From: Methanocella_A sp963769045
GTDB taxonomy: Archaea; Halobacteriota; Methanocellia; Methanocellales; Methanocellaceae
DNA: 64,000 bases
Reading direction: 5' to 3'
Assembly (NCBI GenBank): GCA_963769045.1
Contig: CAVYKK010000012.1
Coordinates: forward strand, 1 to 64,000
The translations under genes were made by a program, and so were the position numbers. The notes under the pieces are model-generated. The model was given only the letters and a program-made list of their open reading frames with translations. It made no database searches and was not told the origin of the DNA. Positions 43,044 through 51,406 of the stretch are shown here, piece after piece. Numbering within the stretch: the first letter of the stretch is position 1; the number at the start of each line of letters is the position of its first letter.

Positions 43044-43115
43044 ATGATCGCCCTTATCAAATCGTATTTTCAGAACAATAAGGTTACGTCGGGCACATCT
43101 ACCGTTATTATGTAA
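43044..43115 (+). CDS. Possible 23-residue small ORF
   Basis: ATG 43044 to TAA 43115, with a very strong GGGAGGGG ribosome site 7 bases upstream and an A/T box about 30 bases before that. The peptide starts MIALIKSYFQNN; no homology recognised. Signal strength favours real translation, but such short frames are easily accidental. Confidence 0.4.
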   Translation: MIALIKSYFQNNKVTSGTSTVIM

Positions 43116-43161
43116 AGCAAAAGTGCACAAAGCTTAAATATCATCGCCTGTTTATTAAAAG

Positions 43162-43224
43162 GTTGCGCGATAATATATTCAACCAAATTTTTATTATCGC
43201 AACAATAAGGGTAAAGTATATATA
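43162..43224 (+). promoter_or_regulatory. Inverted repeat and TATA box before HTH regulator
   Basis: GTTGCGCGATAATA (43162-43175) is mirrored by TATTATCGCAAC (43191-43202), and AGTATATATAATAA follows at about 43216-43229. Placed ahead of the winged-helix gene at 43314, it could be an operator or a structured leader. Confidence 0.5.
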
Positions 43225-43313
43225 ATAACGGTTGGTTAACTATCTACCGTCAGAATTCATATATTAAATATTTAATTCTGATTGGGAAATAATTTTCGAT
43301 TGAGGTGGACAGG

Positions 43314-43697
43314 ATGAAAAAACTTACAGTACCAGTATTAGACGAGAAAGACAAGGAATTCGTTGAGACCCTGGTCAACGTAGGGTTAAAGAGGAACGTC
43401 GCCAAGACGCTGGTCTACCTGGCGAACGTCGACGAGACCATCAGCCGGGATATCGAACTTGGCGCAGACCTCAGGCAGCCTGAAGTGAGCATCGTCATGA
43501 GAGAGCTCCGGGATCAGAGCTGGATTGAGGAGAGGGAGATCAAGAAGGAAGGCAAGGGCAGGCCGCTGAAGTGCTACAAGCTCTCGACCAGCATTACCGA
43601 CATCATCTCCACGCTCGAGGAACGCAAGCGTGTCGAGGCGCAGCTGCATCTGGACAACATCCAGAAGCTCAGGTCGCTCACCGACAAGCTCAAGTAA
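43314..43697 (+). CDS. Winged-helix transcriptional regulator
   Basis: Predicted 127-residue DNA-binding protein. The HTH runs through GLKRNVAKTLVYLANVDETI, RQPEVSIVMRELRDQSWI and the wing GKGRPLKCYKLS, followed by an amphipathic C-terminal coiled helix probably used for dimerisation. It resembles archaeal TrmB/MarR-like regulators but the exact family is not clear. GAGGTGG precedes ATG 43314 by 6 bases; the GTG at 43305 is part of that site. Preceded by an inverted repeat at 43162-43202, possibly autoregulatory. Confidence 0.8.
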   Translation: MKKLTVPVLDEKDKEFVETLVNVGLKRNVAKTLVYLANVDETISRDIELGADLRQPEVSIVMRELRDQSWIEEREIKKEGKGRPLKCYKLSTSITDIISTLEERKRVEAQLHLDNIQKLRSLTDKLK

Positions 43698-43876
43698 GCG
43701 TTCAACCTTTTTCTCCATTTTATCCCGCGCCCGGCAGCGTGCGCCATCTTCGGTAACTACCTGTAGATTTGGTCTGGAATTCTTTCGGAAGACAAAGGTG
43801 ACGCTATCGTTTTCATATTATATAACGTTCAAAATAAGAAAAACTATATAAGCAATTTCAGTGAACAATACTTGAA

Positions 43877-44434
43877 ATGAGTGAGGACAGTTGCGAGGGC
43901 CTGAAGCTTATACAGATAGACGATGCGGGCATCGGTTCTCCGGTGGGCGGCGCCGCGATCGGGGCGCTTGAGGCAGAATCCGGCATTTTCAGGCATAAGC
44001 TGATCGGCGAAGAGTACTTCCAGGACGGCAGGTATGCGGCCAAGGAGTACCAGGACCGCACGGTCGGCATCATAAGCGAACTTTTCCAGGAGATGGGGGT
44101 CACAAAAGAGACGCACCGGATAGAGATCTGTTCCGGGCACATTTTCGACCACGTCAGGCTCTGGCTGGACGAGCAGGGCTACAGCTGGAAATCCGTCAAG
44201 ATCGAGGGGCAGCTCCAGCTTAAAATCGAGGACTCGTTCTCAGACTACCTGGTGAGCATCGGCGTGCCGGAAAAAATCCGCCGGATCGAGGTAGGCCGCG
44301 ACCAGTTCATGTACCTCTTCAACTGGGTGCGAGAAGACCCCGAACGCAGAGTCCAATATTGCAAGACCAACGGCAACAAGTGGAAGAACAAATGGTCCCA
44401 CCGGCTGTACGAAAAACAGCACATCCGCCACTAA
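43877..44434 (+). CDS. Conserved-looking archaeal protein, unknown
   Basis: Soluble 185-residue protein. N-terminal LKLIQIDDAGIGSPVGGAAIG, with acidic residues on a strand, then HRIEICSGHIFDHVRLWLDEQG in the middle and a basic C-terminus (KTNGNKWKNKWSHRLY). It could be an RNase H-like or nucleic-acid-related fold, but no family is recognised. CTATATAAG at 43844-43852 lies about 29 bases before the ATG, consistent with a leaderless transcript. Confidence 0.7.
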   Translation: MSEDSCEGLKLIQIDDAGIGSPVGGAAIGALEAESGIFRHKLIGEEYFQDGRYAAKEYQDRTVGIISELFQEMGVTKETHRIEICSGHIFDHVRLWLDEQGYSWKSVKIEGQLQLKIEDSFSDYLVSIGVPEKIRRIEVGRDQFMYLFNWVREDPERRVQYCKTNGNKWKNKWSHRLYEKQHIRH

Positions 44435-44467
44435 AGCTGTTTTGTAATACTCTTTATTAGCGCTCGT

Positions 44468-44603
44468 GACCCTTTCGACACAAAGGCCACAATGGCCACG
44501 AAGGCCACGAAGTACGTTTTAAGAATAATGGCGATGGGAGCCTCTTTCCAATAAAAAACGTAGTGACCATTGTGACCATTGTGGCCTTCGTGTCGAAAGG
44601 GTC
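44468..44603. repeat. Inverted repeat with GGCCACAAAG-type arms
   Basis: Left arm 44468-44495 and right arm 44576-44603 are 28-base inverted repeats with one mismatch (GACCCTTTCGACAC at the outer ends). Each arm continues inward into repeated GGCCACGAA or TGTGACCAT units. The 80-base centre holds no gene. Looks like a small non-autonomous element or a bidirectional terminator. Confidence 0.75.
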
Positions 44604-44726
44604 AGGTGCCTGAGCAGCAAAATAGGACAGGGAGACCTTGGGCAAGTGGCCCGTCGGTCTGTCCGTCCTGTCTAGCACTTCGATTTGTCTACGCGAGACT
44701 AGCCGTGCCTTCCATGCCCTCCGCGC

Positions 44727-45038
44727 TTACAGGTACGTGAAGCCGCCGTATGGCATGTACCCGTAGGGCGTGAAGCCGATGCCTTCCGTGCTGGCGTAGC
44801 CGGCGCCCGGGTACGGGCCGAACGGGCTGATGCCCGGGTAGCTGTAGAACGTGTCCGAGACCTGTGCCTGCGGAGGCACGAAAGTCCCGCCGACAGCGCT
44901 TGCGGAGACCGTCCGCGTGAATCCGCCCGTCTGCACGAGCGGCCCGCATGGCGCAATCTGTGCGGAAACGCCCGTCGATACGACGAGCAGCGCCAGCAGC
45001 AGGGCCGTTGCTAACAATACTTTCTTGAACTGCTTCAT
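44727..45038 (-). CDS. Small secreted Gly/Pro/Tyr-rich protein
   Basis: Predicted 103-residue protein (starting MKQFKKVL; an ATG two codons upstream is also possible, after GGGG). A signal peptide spans residues 1-27 with likely cleavage after VSA. The mature part is low-complexity, rich in Gly, Pro and Tyr (YSYPGISPFGPYPGAGY and YGYMPYGGF). Probably extracellular; no family recognised. Confidence 0.6.
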   Translation of the reverse strand: MKQFKKVLLATALLLALLVVSTGVSAQIAPCGPLVQTGGFTRTVSASAVGGTFVPPQAQVSDTFYSYPGISPFGPYPGAGYASTEGIGFTPYGYMPYGGFTYL

Positions 45039-45227
45039 CAACATTCATCCCCTTTTACTGATCGGGCGCACGATTTATAAAACGCTATTCTGAAAAAAGG
45101 GCGGATATCCTGTCGGGGATGGCAGCCGTGTCGCGGGGGCATGTCGTACCGGCGCCGACCCGAAGGGATTTAAAAATCCGGCTCGTGTCAGGATACGGCC
45201 CGGACAGGCCGGGCAGATGGTGCCAGC

Positions 45228-46178
45228 ATGGGGAGAGGATGGAAACAGCTAACGGAAGGCAGCGGGGCAGCGATGACCGGGCTCGTCCTGATCAACGTCT
45301 TCTGGGGCGCGTCCTCCATCGCGGCAAAGGAGGCGCTGCTACAGCTCAGTGCCGTCGAGATCGTCACTGTGCGCTTTGCCATCGCATTCGCGGCCGTCCT
45401 GCTGATCGCGCTGCTTTTCGCGCCGGAATCGCTGCGGATATCGACGCGCGACCTGCCGATGTTAGCGTTTTTATCCGTCGCCGGGGTGTCGCTGCAGTTC
45501 GTGCTCCAGGTCACGGCGCTCGTGTACACGACCGCTACGAATTTTTCGCTGCTCTTCAACCTGTCCACGTTCTTCATCATGATTCTCGGGGCCGTGATGC
45601 TCGGGGAGCGGCCCGGCAAGAAACAGATAACTGGAGCAGTGATCGCCTTCGCCGGGGTGTTCCTGATCGTCAGCGGGGGCAGCATCGACCTGTCGGCCGC
45701 GCACCTCCCGGGCGACCTGATCGGGCTGGCGAGCGCCGCCCTGTTCGGCGTGTACACGGTCGCGATCAAGCGAGTCTCGGACAGGTACAGCCCGATGACC
45801 ATTCTGGTCTACACGTTCTTCTTCGGCGTCCTCGGCCTGCTGCCCGTATACGTCTTCGCGACGCCCATGACGCCGCTGGCCGGGCTGAGCACGGTGTCCT
45901 GGGCGTCCATGCTGTTCCTGGCGCTCTTCTGCTCGGTGATAGCGTTCCTCGTCTACAACCACGGGATGGCCCGGCTGCGGGCTTCCGATGCCGCGATGAC
46001 CATCTACGTGACACCGCTCGCCGGCGTGACGCTGGCCGTACTGCTACTGGGCGAGGCACTGACCGCGATCACGCTGGCCGGGGCGGCACTCATCTTGGCC
46101 GGCCTCTACGTCTCCAGGGGTCGCGAAGCTGTACCAGAGGCCCACGGGCACGCATCGTCGGAGGCGCAGGACGGGTAA
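45228..46178 (+). CDS. EamA-family (DMT) transporter
   Basis: Ten-helix inner membrane transporter of up to 316 residues with two EamA repeats: INVFWGASSIAAKEALLQL begins the first and LIGLASAALFGVYTVAIKRV the second. ATG 45228 is the first start; ATG 45273 (MTGLVLINVF) gives a better match to the family N-terminus, with GGGGCAG before it. Drug/metabolite transporter superfamily; likely exports a small metabolite, identity unknown. Confidence 0.87.
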   Translation: MGRGWKQLTEGSGAAMTGLVLINVFWGASSIAAKEALLQLSAVEIVTVRFAIAFAAVLLIALLFAPESLRISTRDLPMLAFLSVAGVSLQFVLQVTALVYTTATNFSLLFNLSTFFIMILGAVMLGERPGKKQITGAVIAFAGVFLIVSGGSIDLSAAHLPGDLIGLASAALFGVYTVAIKRVSDRYSPMTILVYTFFFGVLGLLPVYVFATPMTPLAGLSTVSWASMLFLALFCSVIAFLVYNHGMARLRASDAAMTIYVTPLAGVTLAVLLLGEALTAITLAGAALILAGLYVSRGREAVPEAHGHASSEAQDG

Positions 46179-46330
46179 CGGTAGACTCCGTGACCGTCTG
46201 CGATATATGGGTGCGGCTACGCTTGCGCGCGCGAGCGGCCGACCGGCCGGCAACGTGAAGCCCGCGGCTTTTCATCTTCTTATGCCTGATCGGGATAACT
46301 TTTATGCCCTCGCCGGGTACCTACACTGTG

Positions 46331-46789
46331 ATGCCAGACTTCAGCGACCCGACCCATGCGGCGGGCCATGCCTTCGAGCGGCACGTGATCGGGCTGCTCG
46401 GGAAGGACTTCAGGGTAATGAGCTGGATGGGCGACGGCGCCCGGAGACGGGAGGAGATCGACTTCAGCCCTGACCTCGTCGTGGAGCACGTGCCCTCCCG
46501 GACGGTCATCGGCATCGAGTGCAAGTACCGGTCGACGCTTTTCGGCGGGAATATCTCCTGGGCTAAAGAGTACCAGCCGGCCAAGTACCAGCGGTTCGCA
46601 AACGCGACAGGATTCCGCGTCTTCGTGGTCATCGGCATCGGAGGGACCCCGGAGAGCCCGCAGTACATGTACAGCCTGCCGCTCTGGCAGGCACGGTACA
46701 ACCGTCTCAAGCCTGATGACCTGAAGCGGTACAGGCGCGACCCGCGACGGAAATTCTCTTATGACCGGGCCTCGGGCATGCTGGCGTGA
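46331..46789 (+). CDS. PD-(D/E)XK nuclease-like protein
   Basis: Predicted 152-residue soluble protein (an earlier in-frame ATG at 46304 would add nine residues). GHAFERHVIGLL at the N-terminus, FSPDLVVEHV with the Asp, and IGIECKYRS (E-x-K) give the restriction-endonuclease-like core; an FRVFVVIGIGG strand and helix follow. No methylase or partner gene is near. It could be a stand-alone repair or restriction-like nuclease. TATA or ribosome sites are not clear. Confidence 0.7.
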   Translation: MPDFSDPTHAAGHAFERHVIGLLGKDFRVMSWMGDGARRREEIDFSPDLVVEHVPSRTVIGIECKYRSTLFGGNISWAKEYQPAKYQRFANATGFRVFVVIGIGGTPESPQYMYSLPLWQARYNRLKPDDLKRYRRDPRRKFSYDRASGMLA

Positions 46790-46814
46790 GGACGATGACG
46801 CCTGCGCACTCGAT

Positions 46815-46929
46815 GTCGTAGACGACGACCATAGTTATGGGGGTCGTAGACGACGCCCAAAGCTTAGACGTCGTCAAGCGACGTCTACGGATACAGATGT
46901 CGTAGACGACCTCTGCTGATGCAGAGGTC
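46815..46929. repeat. Cluster of short hairpins with GTCGTAGACGAC repeats
   Basis: GTCGTAGACGAC occurs at 46815-46826, 46843-46854 and 46899-46910. TAGACGTCG/CGACGTCTA (46865-46887) and GACCTCTGC/GCAGAGGTC (46908-46929) are perfect 9-bp stems with loops of 5 and 4 bases. It fills the gap between the nuclease-like and phosphoesterase genes. Confidence 0.7.
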
Positions 46930-46966
46930 GTAAAGGTTATTGTCTCCCGCGCCGTTTCCTTCCTCG

Positions 46967-47830
46967 ATGGAAGGCTGTATACTGCTGTTTTCCGACATAC
47001 ACGCCGATATCGGCGCGCTGGACGCGATTTTACGTCTGGCCGCCGGCCGGACCTTTGCCAGGCGCTACGGCCGGGTAGAGCGGACGTTTAACCTGGGCGA
47101 TGTCGTGCAGCGGGGATACAGCCCCTGTGAAGTAATTGACCGCCTGAAAGGCGTCCCTCGCCTGACGTCAGTGCTCGGCAATCACGACGAGGCCTTCGTC
47201 TGGTCGGCTCCCGTGTCCGGCAGCGATGCCAGAAGTCTCGAAGCGCACGAAGAGTGCCGCAGGCGGGGCGGATGGGAAGAGTTCTTCCGCGACATGCCTG
47301 TCGCCTATGCCGACCGCGAGGAACGGCTGTACGCCGTCCACGGGGGGCCGCTGGACCCGGCGAGTATTTGCGCCGGGGAAGCCGGGCCGATGGCCTCGTG
47401 GACCACCTCGCAGACCTGGCAGCGGATATCCCGCGCCGGGATGAGCTATTATGACCTGAGCGGCTACCACTATATGCCGGAGGAGGCCTTTGCCGCCCTG
47501 GGCCCGCATATGATGCCGGGCTACGCCATCGTCTGCGGCCACGAGCACGCGGAAGCCGCGTATATAGAAAGAGACGGAAAGGTAGAGGACATCCTGTTCG
47601 ACCTGGAAAAGGTCTCGTTCACCGCCGGCGGCAGGAAGGTCGAGGAGAAAAAGATCGCGCTGGACGACGACGCGAACTACCTGGTGCGCCTCGGCCTCGC
47701 AGGGCCGGCCGGCTACTACCGGCGCTACGGCTGGGACCGGTGCTATTTCGGCGTCTACTACAAGGAAGACGGAAAGCGCTTTATCTCGCTGCTGAGCTTC
47801 CCGCTGGGCCGGGACGCGGTTCCGCCATAA
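46967..47830 (+). CDS. Calcineurin-like metallophosphoesterase
   Basis: Soluble 287-residue phosphoesterase. The dinuclear-metal motifs are SDIHAD (near residue 9), GDVVQRG, GNHDEAF and, later, GHEHAEA. ATG 46967 begins MEGCILLFSDIH; an in-frame TTG at 46940 would add nine residues. C-terminal region after about residue 205 is an extra beta-rich segment. Similar to serine/threonine phosphatase-like or cyclic-nucleotide phosphodiesterases; substrate unknown. Confidence 0.9.
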   Translation: MEGCILLFSDIHADIGALDAILRLAAGRTFARRYGRVERTFNLGDVVQRGYSPCEVIDRLKGVPRLTSVLGNHDEAFVWSAPVSGSDARSLEAHEECRRRGGWEEFFRDMPVAYADREERLYAVHGGPLDPASICAGEAGPMASWTTSQTWQRISRAGMSYYDLSGYHYMPEEAFAALGPHMMPGYAIVCGHEHAEAAYIERDGKVEDILFDLEKVSFTAGGRKVEEKKIALDDDANYLVRLGLAGPAGYYRRYGWDRCYFGVYYKEDGKRFISLLSFPLGRDAVPP

Positions 47831-47833
47831 AGA

Positions 47834-48043
47834 TTAAACCATGACAGCTATGGACCGGGCATATCGCTGGCTGACGGGGCAACAGACCCTGCCGCCGTCG
47901 CGCGACCTGATCACGCTGCCGCCACAGCACGCCTCGCAGTTCCGGCACCGCAACGCCTGAGGCGAAGAGGGATCGTTCCTGTTCTCGTCCCGGATTTTCC
48001 GACAGATAGAAAGTGCGGTCTCTTGCGGGATTTTTATGGCCAT
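47834..48043 (-). CDS. Small Cys-rich protein, possible metal binder
   Basis: Predicted 69-residue soluble protein starting MAIKIPQE, with GGAG 8 bases before the ATG at 48043 (AAGGAGTGAGC). Cysteines occur as CRNCEACCGG and GRVCCPVS plus one near residue 14, suggesting a zinc or iron-sulfur site. No family recognised. Convergent with the phosphoesterase gene, 3 bases apart. Confidence 0.6.
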   Translation of the reverse strand: MAIKIPQETALSICRKIRDENRNDPSSPQALRCRNCEACCGGSVIRSRDGGRVCCPVSQRYARSIAVMV

Positions 48044-48234
48044 GATGCTCACTCCTTCTGCTATTGCCCTGCCCGGATATAACTGTTAGGGCCGGTCAGA
48101 GCATAATCGCCGATTATTTCCCTTACAGGCGATTAAACAACAATCAATTCCGTATTTTATTCATTATATTCCAAATAAGATATATCATTCCATGACGGAA
48201 ATATCTATTAATTCTTTCTACATGCGCGCGATCA

Positions 48235-49818
48235 ATGGCCATCAAGGAAACCGGGTATATGCGAAGCCATGACAATAATCAGGCAGAGCAAAATAAGCTC
48301 AGGGCCGACGAGGACAGGTATCGGTTCCTGCTGGAGAACTCGGGCGACATTCTCTGGACCACCGACCTGGACGGCACCTGGCAGTTCATGACGGAAAATG
48401 TTGAAAAGATCGCTCATATCCCGCTAAGCGACATCATCGGGAAAAAGGCCTGGGACTTCGTGGCGCCCGAGTACGTCCCCGTATTAAAGGAAAAGCTGGA
48501 GAGACGTTTGCGCAACGAGGATATTCCGCCTTACGAGGTGGTTATCGTCAACGGATACGGGCAACGCGTCCCCTTCGAGGTGAAGACTTCCCCCATAATA
48601 AACAGGAAAGGAGAGATCATCGGTATCCAGGGAATTTCGAGAGATATAACCGAGCGTAAACGTGCGGAAGAAGCCGTCCGGAAAAGCGAGGAAAAGTTCA
48701 GGAACCTCGTCGAGAGCATCTATGACTGGGTATGGGAGATAAATGGCGGGGGCATCTTTACGTATTCCAGTCCCAGGGTCATGGATTATCTCGGGTACCG
48801 GCCGGAAGAGATCCTGGGCAAATCGATTTACAGCTTCACGGACCCCGCTCACGCCAAACGTTTATCGGAGATCCTGGAGGGCCTGGCCAGACGACACGGA
48901 CAATTTGCCGTGGCCGAGAAAACCCTGATCAGCAGGCACGGCGAGCACGTTGACTTCGAGATGAACGTCAGCCCGGTCTACAACAGCCACGGCATGTTGC
49001 GAGGCTTCCGGGGCATCTGCAGGGACATCCGCGACCGGAAACGCGCGGAGGACGCGTCAAGGAGGGCTTACGCAGAGCTGGAGCGGCGGGTGGAAGAACG
49101 CACCGCGGAGCTGAATGAAGCCAAAGCCCGGGCCGAACTATACGTTGACCTGATGAGCCACGACATCAACAACATGAACATGGTAGCCATGGGCGACCTG
49201 GAGATGGCCCAACGCCTGGTGGCCGGCAATGAGGATGCCGCCAGGCTGCTGAACGGCGCGCTGGACATGCTAGAGAGCAGCACGGAGCTCATAGAGAACG
49301 TCTCGAAGCTCCAGCGGGCGGAGCAGGGTGGCCTGGAGACCAGGATCATCGACCTGTGCGACGTCCTGGAGGACGTGAAGAAGAAATACGCGAAGGCGTC
49401 GGGCAGGGAGGTAACAATAAACATACGGTACCACGAGAAAAACGGCTGCCTGGTGGTCGCGAACAGGCTGATCGAGGACGTGTACTCGAACCTGGTCGGC
49501 AATTCTATTAAGCACGCGCTTCCCGGCAGGCCGGTGGTGATAGACCTGGAGCTGTCGAAAACGAGCGAAGGCGGAAGAGAGTGTTACCGGGTCGTCGTCG
49601 AGGACAACGGCCCGGGCATACCGGATGAGCTGAAGGGCAAACTCTTTTCCCGGCTGGAGAGGGGCAAGACAAAGACGACCGGCAGGGGGCTGGGACTCTA
49701 TCTCGTGAAGATGCTCGTCACGTATTTCCACGGGAAAGTATGGGTGGAAGACCGCGTGCCCGGCGACTGCAGCAAGGGAAGCAAATTCGTGGTACTGTTG
49801 CCGGCGTCGCCGGGATAA
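48235..49818 (+). CDS. PAS-domain sensor histidine kinase
   Basis: Soluble 527-residue sensor. Two PAS/PAC modules: residues about 20-140 (ending ISRDITERKRAEE) and about 145-270 (ending GICRDIRDRKRAED), then a coiled linker. The phospho-accepting helix is VDLMSHDINNMN; N-box DVYSNLVGNSIKHA; G-box VEDNGPGIPDELKGKL and TTGRGLGLYLVKMLV. No transmembrane segment, so it senses a cytoplasmic signal such as redox state or a ligand. No response regulator is adjacent, typical of archaeal orphans. Confidence 0.92.
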   Translation: MAIKETGYMRSHDNNQAEQNKLRADEDRYRFLLENSGDILWTTDLDGTWQFMTENVEKIAHIPLSDIIGKKAWDFVAPEYVPVLKEKLERRLRNEDIPPYEVVIVNGYGQRVPFEVKTSPIINRKGEIIGIQGISRDITERKRAEEAVRKSEEKFRNLVESIYDWVWEINGGGIFTYSSPRVMDYLGYRPEEILGKSIYSFTDPAHAKRLSEILEGLARRHGQFAVAEKTLISRHGEHVDFEMNVSPVYNSHGMLRGFRGICRDIRDRKRAEDASRRAYAELERRVEERTAELNEAKARAELYVDLMSHDINNMNMVAMGDLEMAQRLVAGNEDAARLLNGALDMLESSTELIENVSKLQRAEQGGLETRIIDLCDVLEDVKKKYAKASGREVTINIRYHEKNGCLVVANRLIEDVYSNLVGNSIKHALPGRPVVIDLELSKTSEGGRECYRVVVEDNGPGIPDELKGKLFSRLERGKTKTTGRGLGLYLVKMLVTYFHGKVWVEDRVPGDCSKGSKFVVLLPASPG

Positions 49819-49902
49819 TGCCGGCAGAGGCATGCTTTCCGGGGAAAAACCGTATGCAACGTGCAATACCTATTTTAGCCTTTTTAGCACATTGTGACAT
49901 AT

Positions 49903-50736
49903 ATGATATGCGACGTCGACGGCCTTGAGATATACTACGAGACCTGCGGAGAAGGCACCCCTGTGCTGATGATCCACGGCTTCGGCATCGACCACCACGT
50001 GATGACCGGCTGCATGGAGCCGATCTTCCGGGGCCGTCCGGGCTGGAAGCGTATCTACATCGACCTGCCGGGCATGGGAAAGACCAGGGGCACGGACGAC
50101 ATCGTAAACGCAGACGGGATGCTCGACGTCGTGATAAGGTTCGTCGAAAAGGTCGTGCCTGAAGGCCGTTTCCTGGTGGCCGGCGAGTCCTACGGCGGAT
50201 ACCTGGCGCAGGGCATGGTATACCGTGTCCCCGAACGGCTGGACGGAGTACTGCTCATCTGCCCGGTGGTCGTCGCCGACAGGAAGAAACGCACTCTGCC
50301 CCGCCGGGCGACGTTTTTCAGGAACGAGGCCCTGCTGGCCGGCATCGAGCCCGCGGTCAGGTCGTTTTTCGAGCGCATGCTGGTGCTGCAGGACAAAAAG
50401 CGATGGGAGCGTTTCCAGGCCGATATCGTCCCGGGCATGCGATCGAAAGACGAAGCCTTCCTGAGCCGGTTCCAGCAGTCCGGCTATGCGTTTTCCTTCG
50501 ACGTGGAAAAGCCCCCGCGACCATTCGGGAAGCCGTCCCTGCTGCTGGCCGGTCGGCAGGACGCTACCGTGGGGTGGGAGGACATGCTGAAGGTCGTCCG
50601 CAACTACACCCGGGGCACGTTCGCCGTGCTGGACAGGGCAGGCCATGGCCTCGAGGCGGAGCAGGAAACGGCGTTTAACTGCCTGGTCAACGAATGGCTG
50701 GACCGGGTCGAAGAATATAAGAAAAAGCCTGACTGA
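49903..50736 (+). CDS. Alpha/beta hydrolase
   Basis: Soluble 277-residue hydrolase. Oxyanion region MIHGFGIDHHVM, nucleophile elbow GESYGG (Ser), acid Asp in GRQDATVGW and His in GHGLEAEQE make a complete catalytic triad. ATG 49903 follows an in-frame GTG at 49894 that could also be used. Substrate unknown (ester, lactone or haloalkane type). Stand-alone gene. Confidence 0.92.
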   Translation: MICDVDGLEIYYETCGEGTPVLMIHGFGIDHHVMTGCMEPIFRGRPGWKRIYIDLPGMGKTRGTDDIVNADGMLDVVIRFVEKVVPEGRFLVAGESYGGYLAQGMVYRVPERLDGVLLICPVVVADRKKRTLPRRATFFRNEALLAGIEPAVRSFFERMLVLQDKKRWERFQADIVPGMRSKDEAFLSRFQQSGYAFSFDVEKPPRPFGKPSLLLAGRQDATVGWEDMLKVVRNYTRGTFAVLDRAGHGLEAEQETAFNCLVNEWLDRVEEYKKKPD

Positions 50737-50753
50737 TAGCGTTTTCACTCGTA

Positions 50754-51005
50754 CTATTCAAACCATTTCTCGTAGTCCCGGTGATCTGTAAAGCAACGGA
50801 TGATATACAATATCCCTTCTTTATATTCGTACACAAGCCGCCTGCCGCCCACCTCATCGACGTTATATGGCAGGCCATGCTTCAGGTGCCTTCGCGGGGG
50901 CAGTCCCGATATTTTGTCTATGTGCTTCGCGAAAATCAGGGCAGGCTTCTCGTCCATTTTGCGCAGGTCGCGTCTGGCTTTATCGGACAGGAGGACCTGC
51001 GTCAT
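50754..51005 (-). CDS. RelE/ParE-type toxin
   Basis: Small protein of 83 residues: SDKARRDLRKMDEKPALIFAKHIDKI, then a beta sheet with GGRRLVYEYKEGILYIIRCFTDHRDYEKWF. This is the RelE/ParE fold; the C-terminal basic and aromatic residues (R, Y, F) agree with ribosome-dependent mRNA cleavage in RelE members, although gyrase-type activity cannot be excluded. Its ATG overlaps the stop of the antitoxin gene by 4 bases. Confidence 0.82.
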   Translation of the reverse strand: MTQVLLSDKARRDLRKMDEKPALIFAKHIDKISGLPPRRHLKHGLPYNVDEVGGRRLVYEYKEGILYIIRCFTDHRDYEKWFE

Positions 51006-51247
51006 AATCCCAGTTCTTTTTTAACGTCTTCCCACCTATGGGTTTTCTGCTTGCCTGATTCGATTTCGGCCATCTCTGCGTCGATTGCCTTTCTGACCAG
51101 GATTACTTCTTCCAGCTCGATTTCACGCTTGTAACATGCAAGGGCCTGGCGTATGACTTCCGTCCGGTTGCCGGCAAGCTCTTTTTTGATCACGCGATCG
51201 ATAAATTCCTCGTATGGTGTCCCTAAGTTTATGTTTCTTACGACCAT
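51002..51247 (-). CDS. Ribbon-helix-helix antitoxin
   Basis: Small protein of 81 residues starting MVVRNINLGTPYEEFID (a start three codons earlier is possible). The N-terminal strand-helix-helix pattern (RNINLG, then EEFIDRVIKKELAG and NRTEVIRQALACYKREIE) fits RHH DNA-binding antitoxins; the C-terminal acidic tail would wrap the toxin. Upstream of and overlapping the toxin gene, the standard antitoxin-first order. Expected to autoregulate. Confidence 0.8.
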   Translation of the reverse strand: MVVRNINLGTPYEEFIDRVIKKELAGNRTEVIRQALACYKREIELEEVILVRKAIDAEMAEIESGKQKTHRWEDVKKELGL

Positions 51248-51406
51248 GATATGCACTAAAATGTATATTCAATGTATGTTTATATAGCAATTTTGGACCC
51301 ATTTACTCGATAGCGTCAATGGATAGAAGTCAAGGCAATACCACATCGTCCAAATTGAATACTTGAAAATTTCATTGACCCTGTCACCAACCTGGTTACA
51401 GGAACT

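Noticed and set aside
42792..43130. 112-codon minus-strand frame between deacetylase and HTH genes
   Set aside because: Composition is unlike a folded protein, no ribosome site, and it overlaps promoter-like AT-rich sequence.
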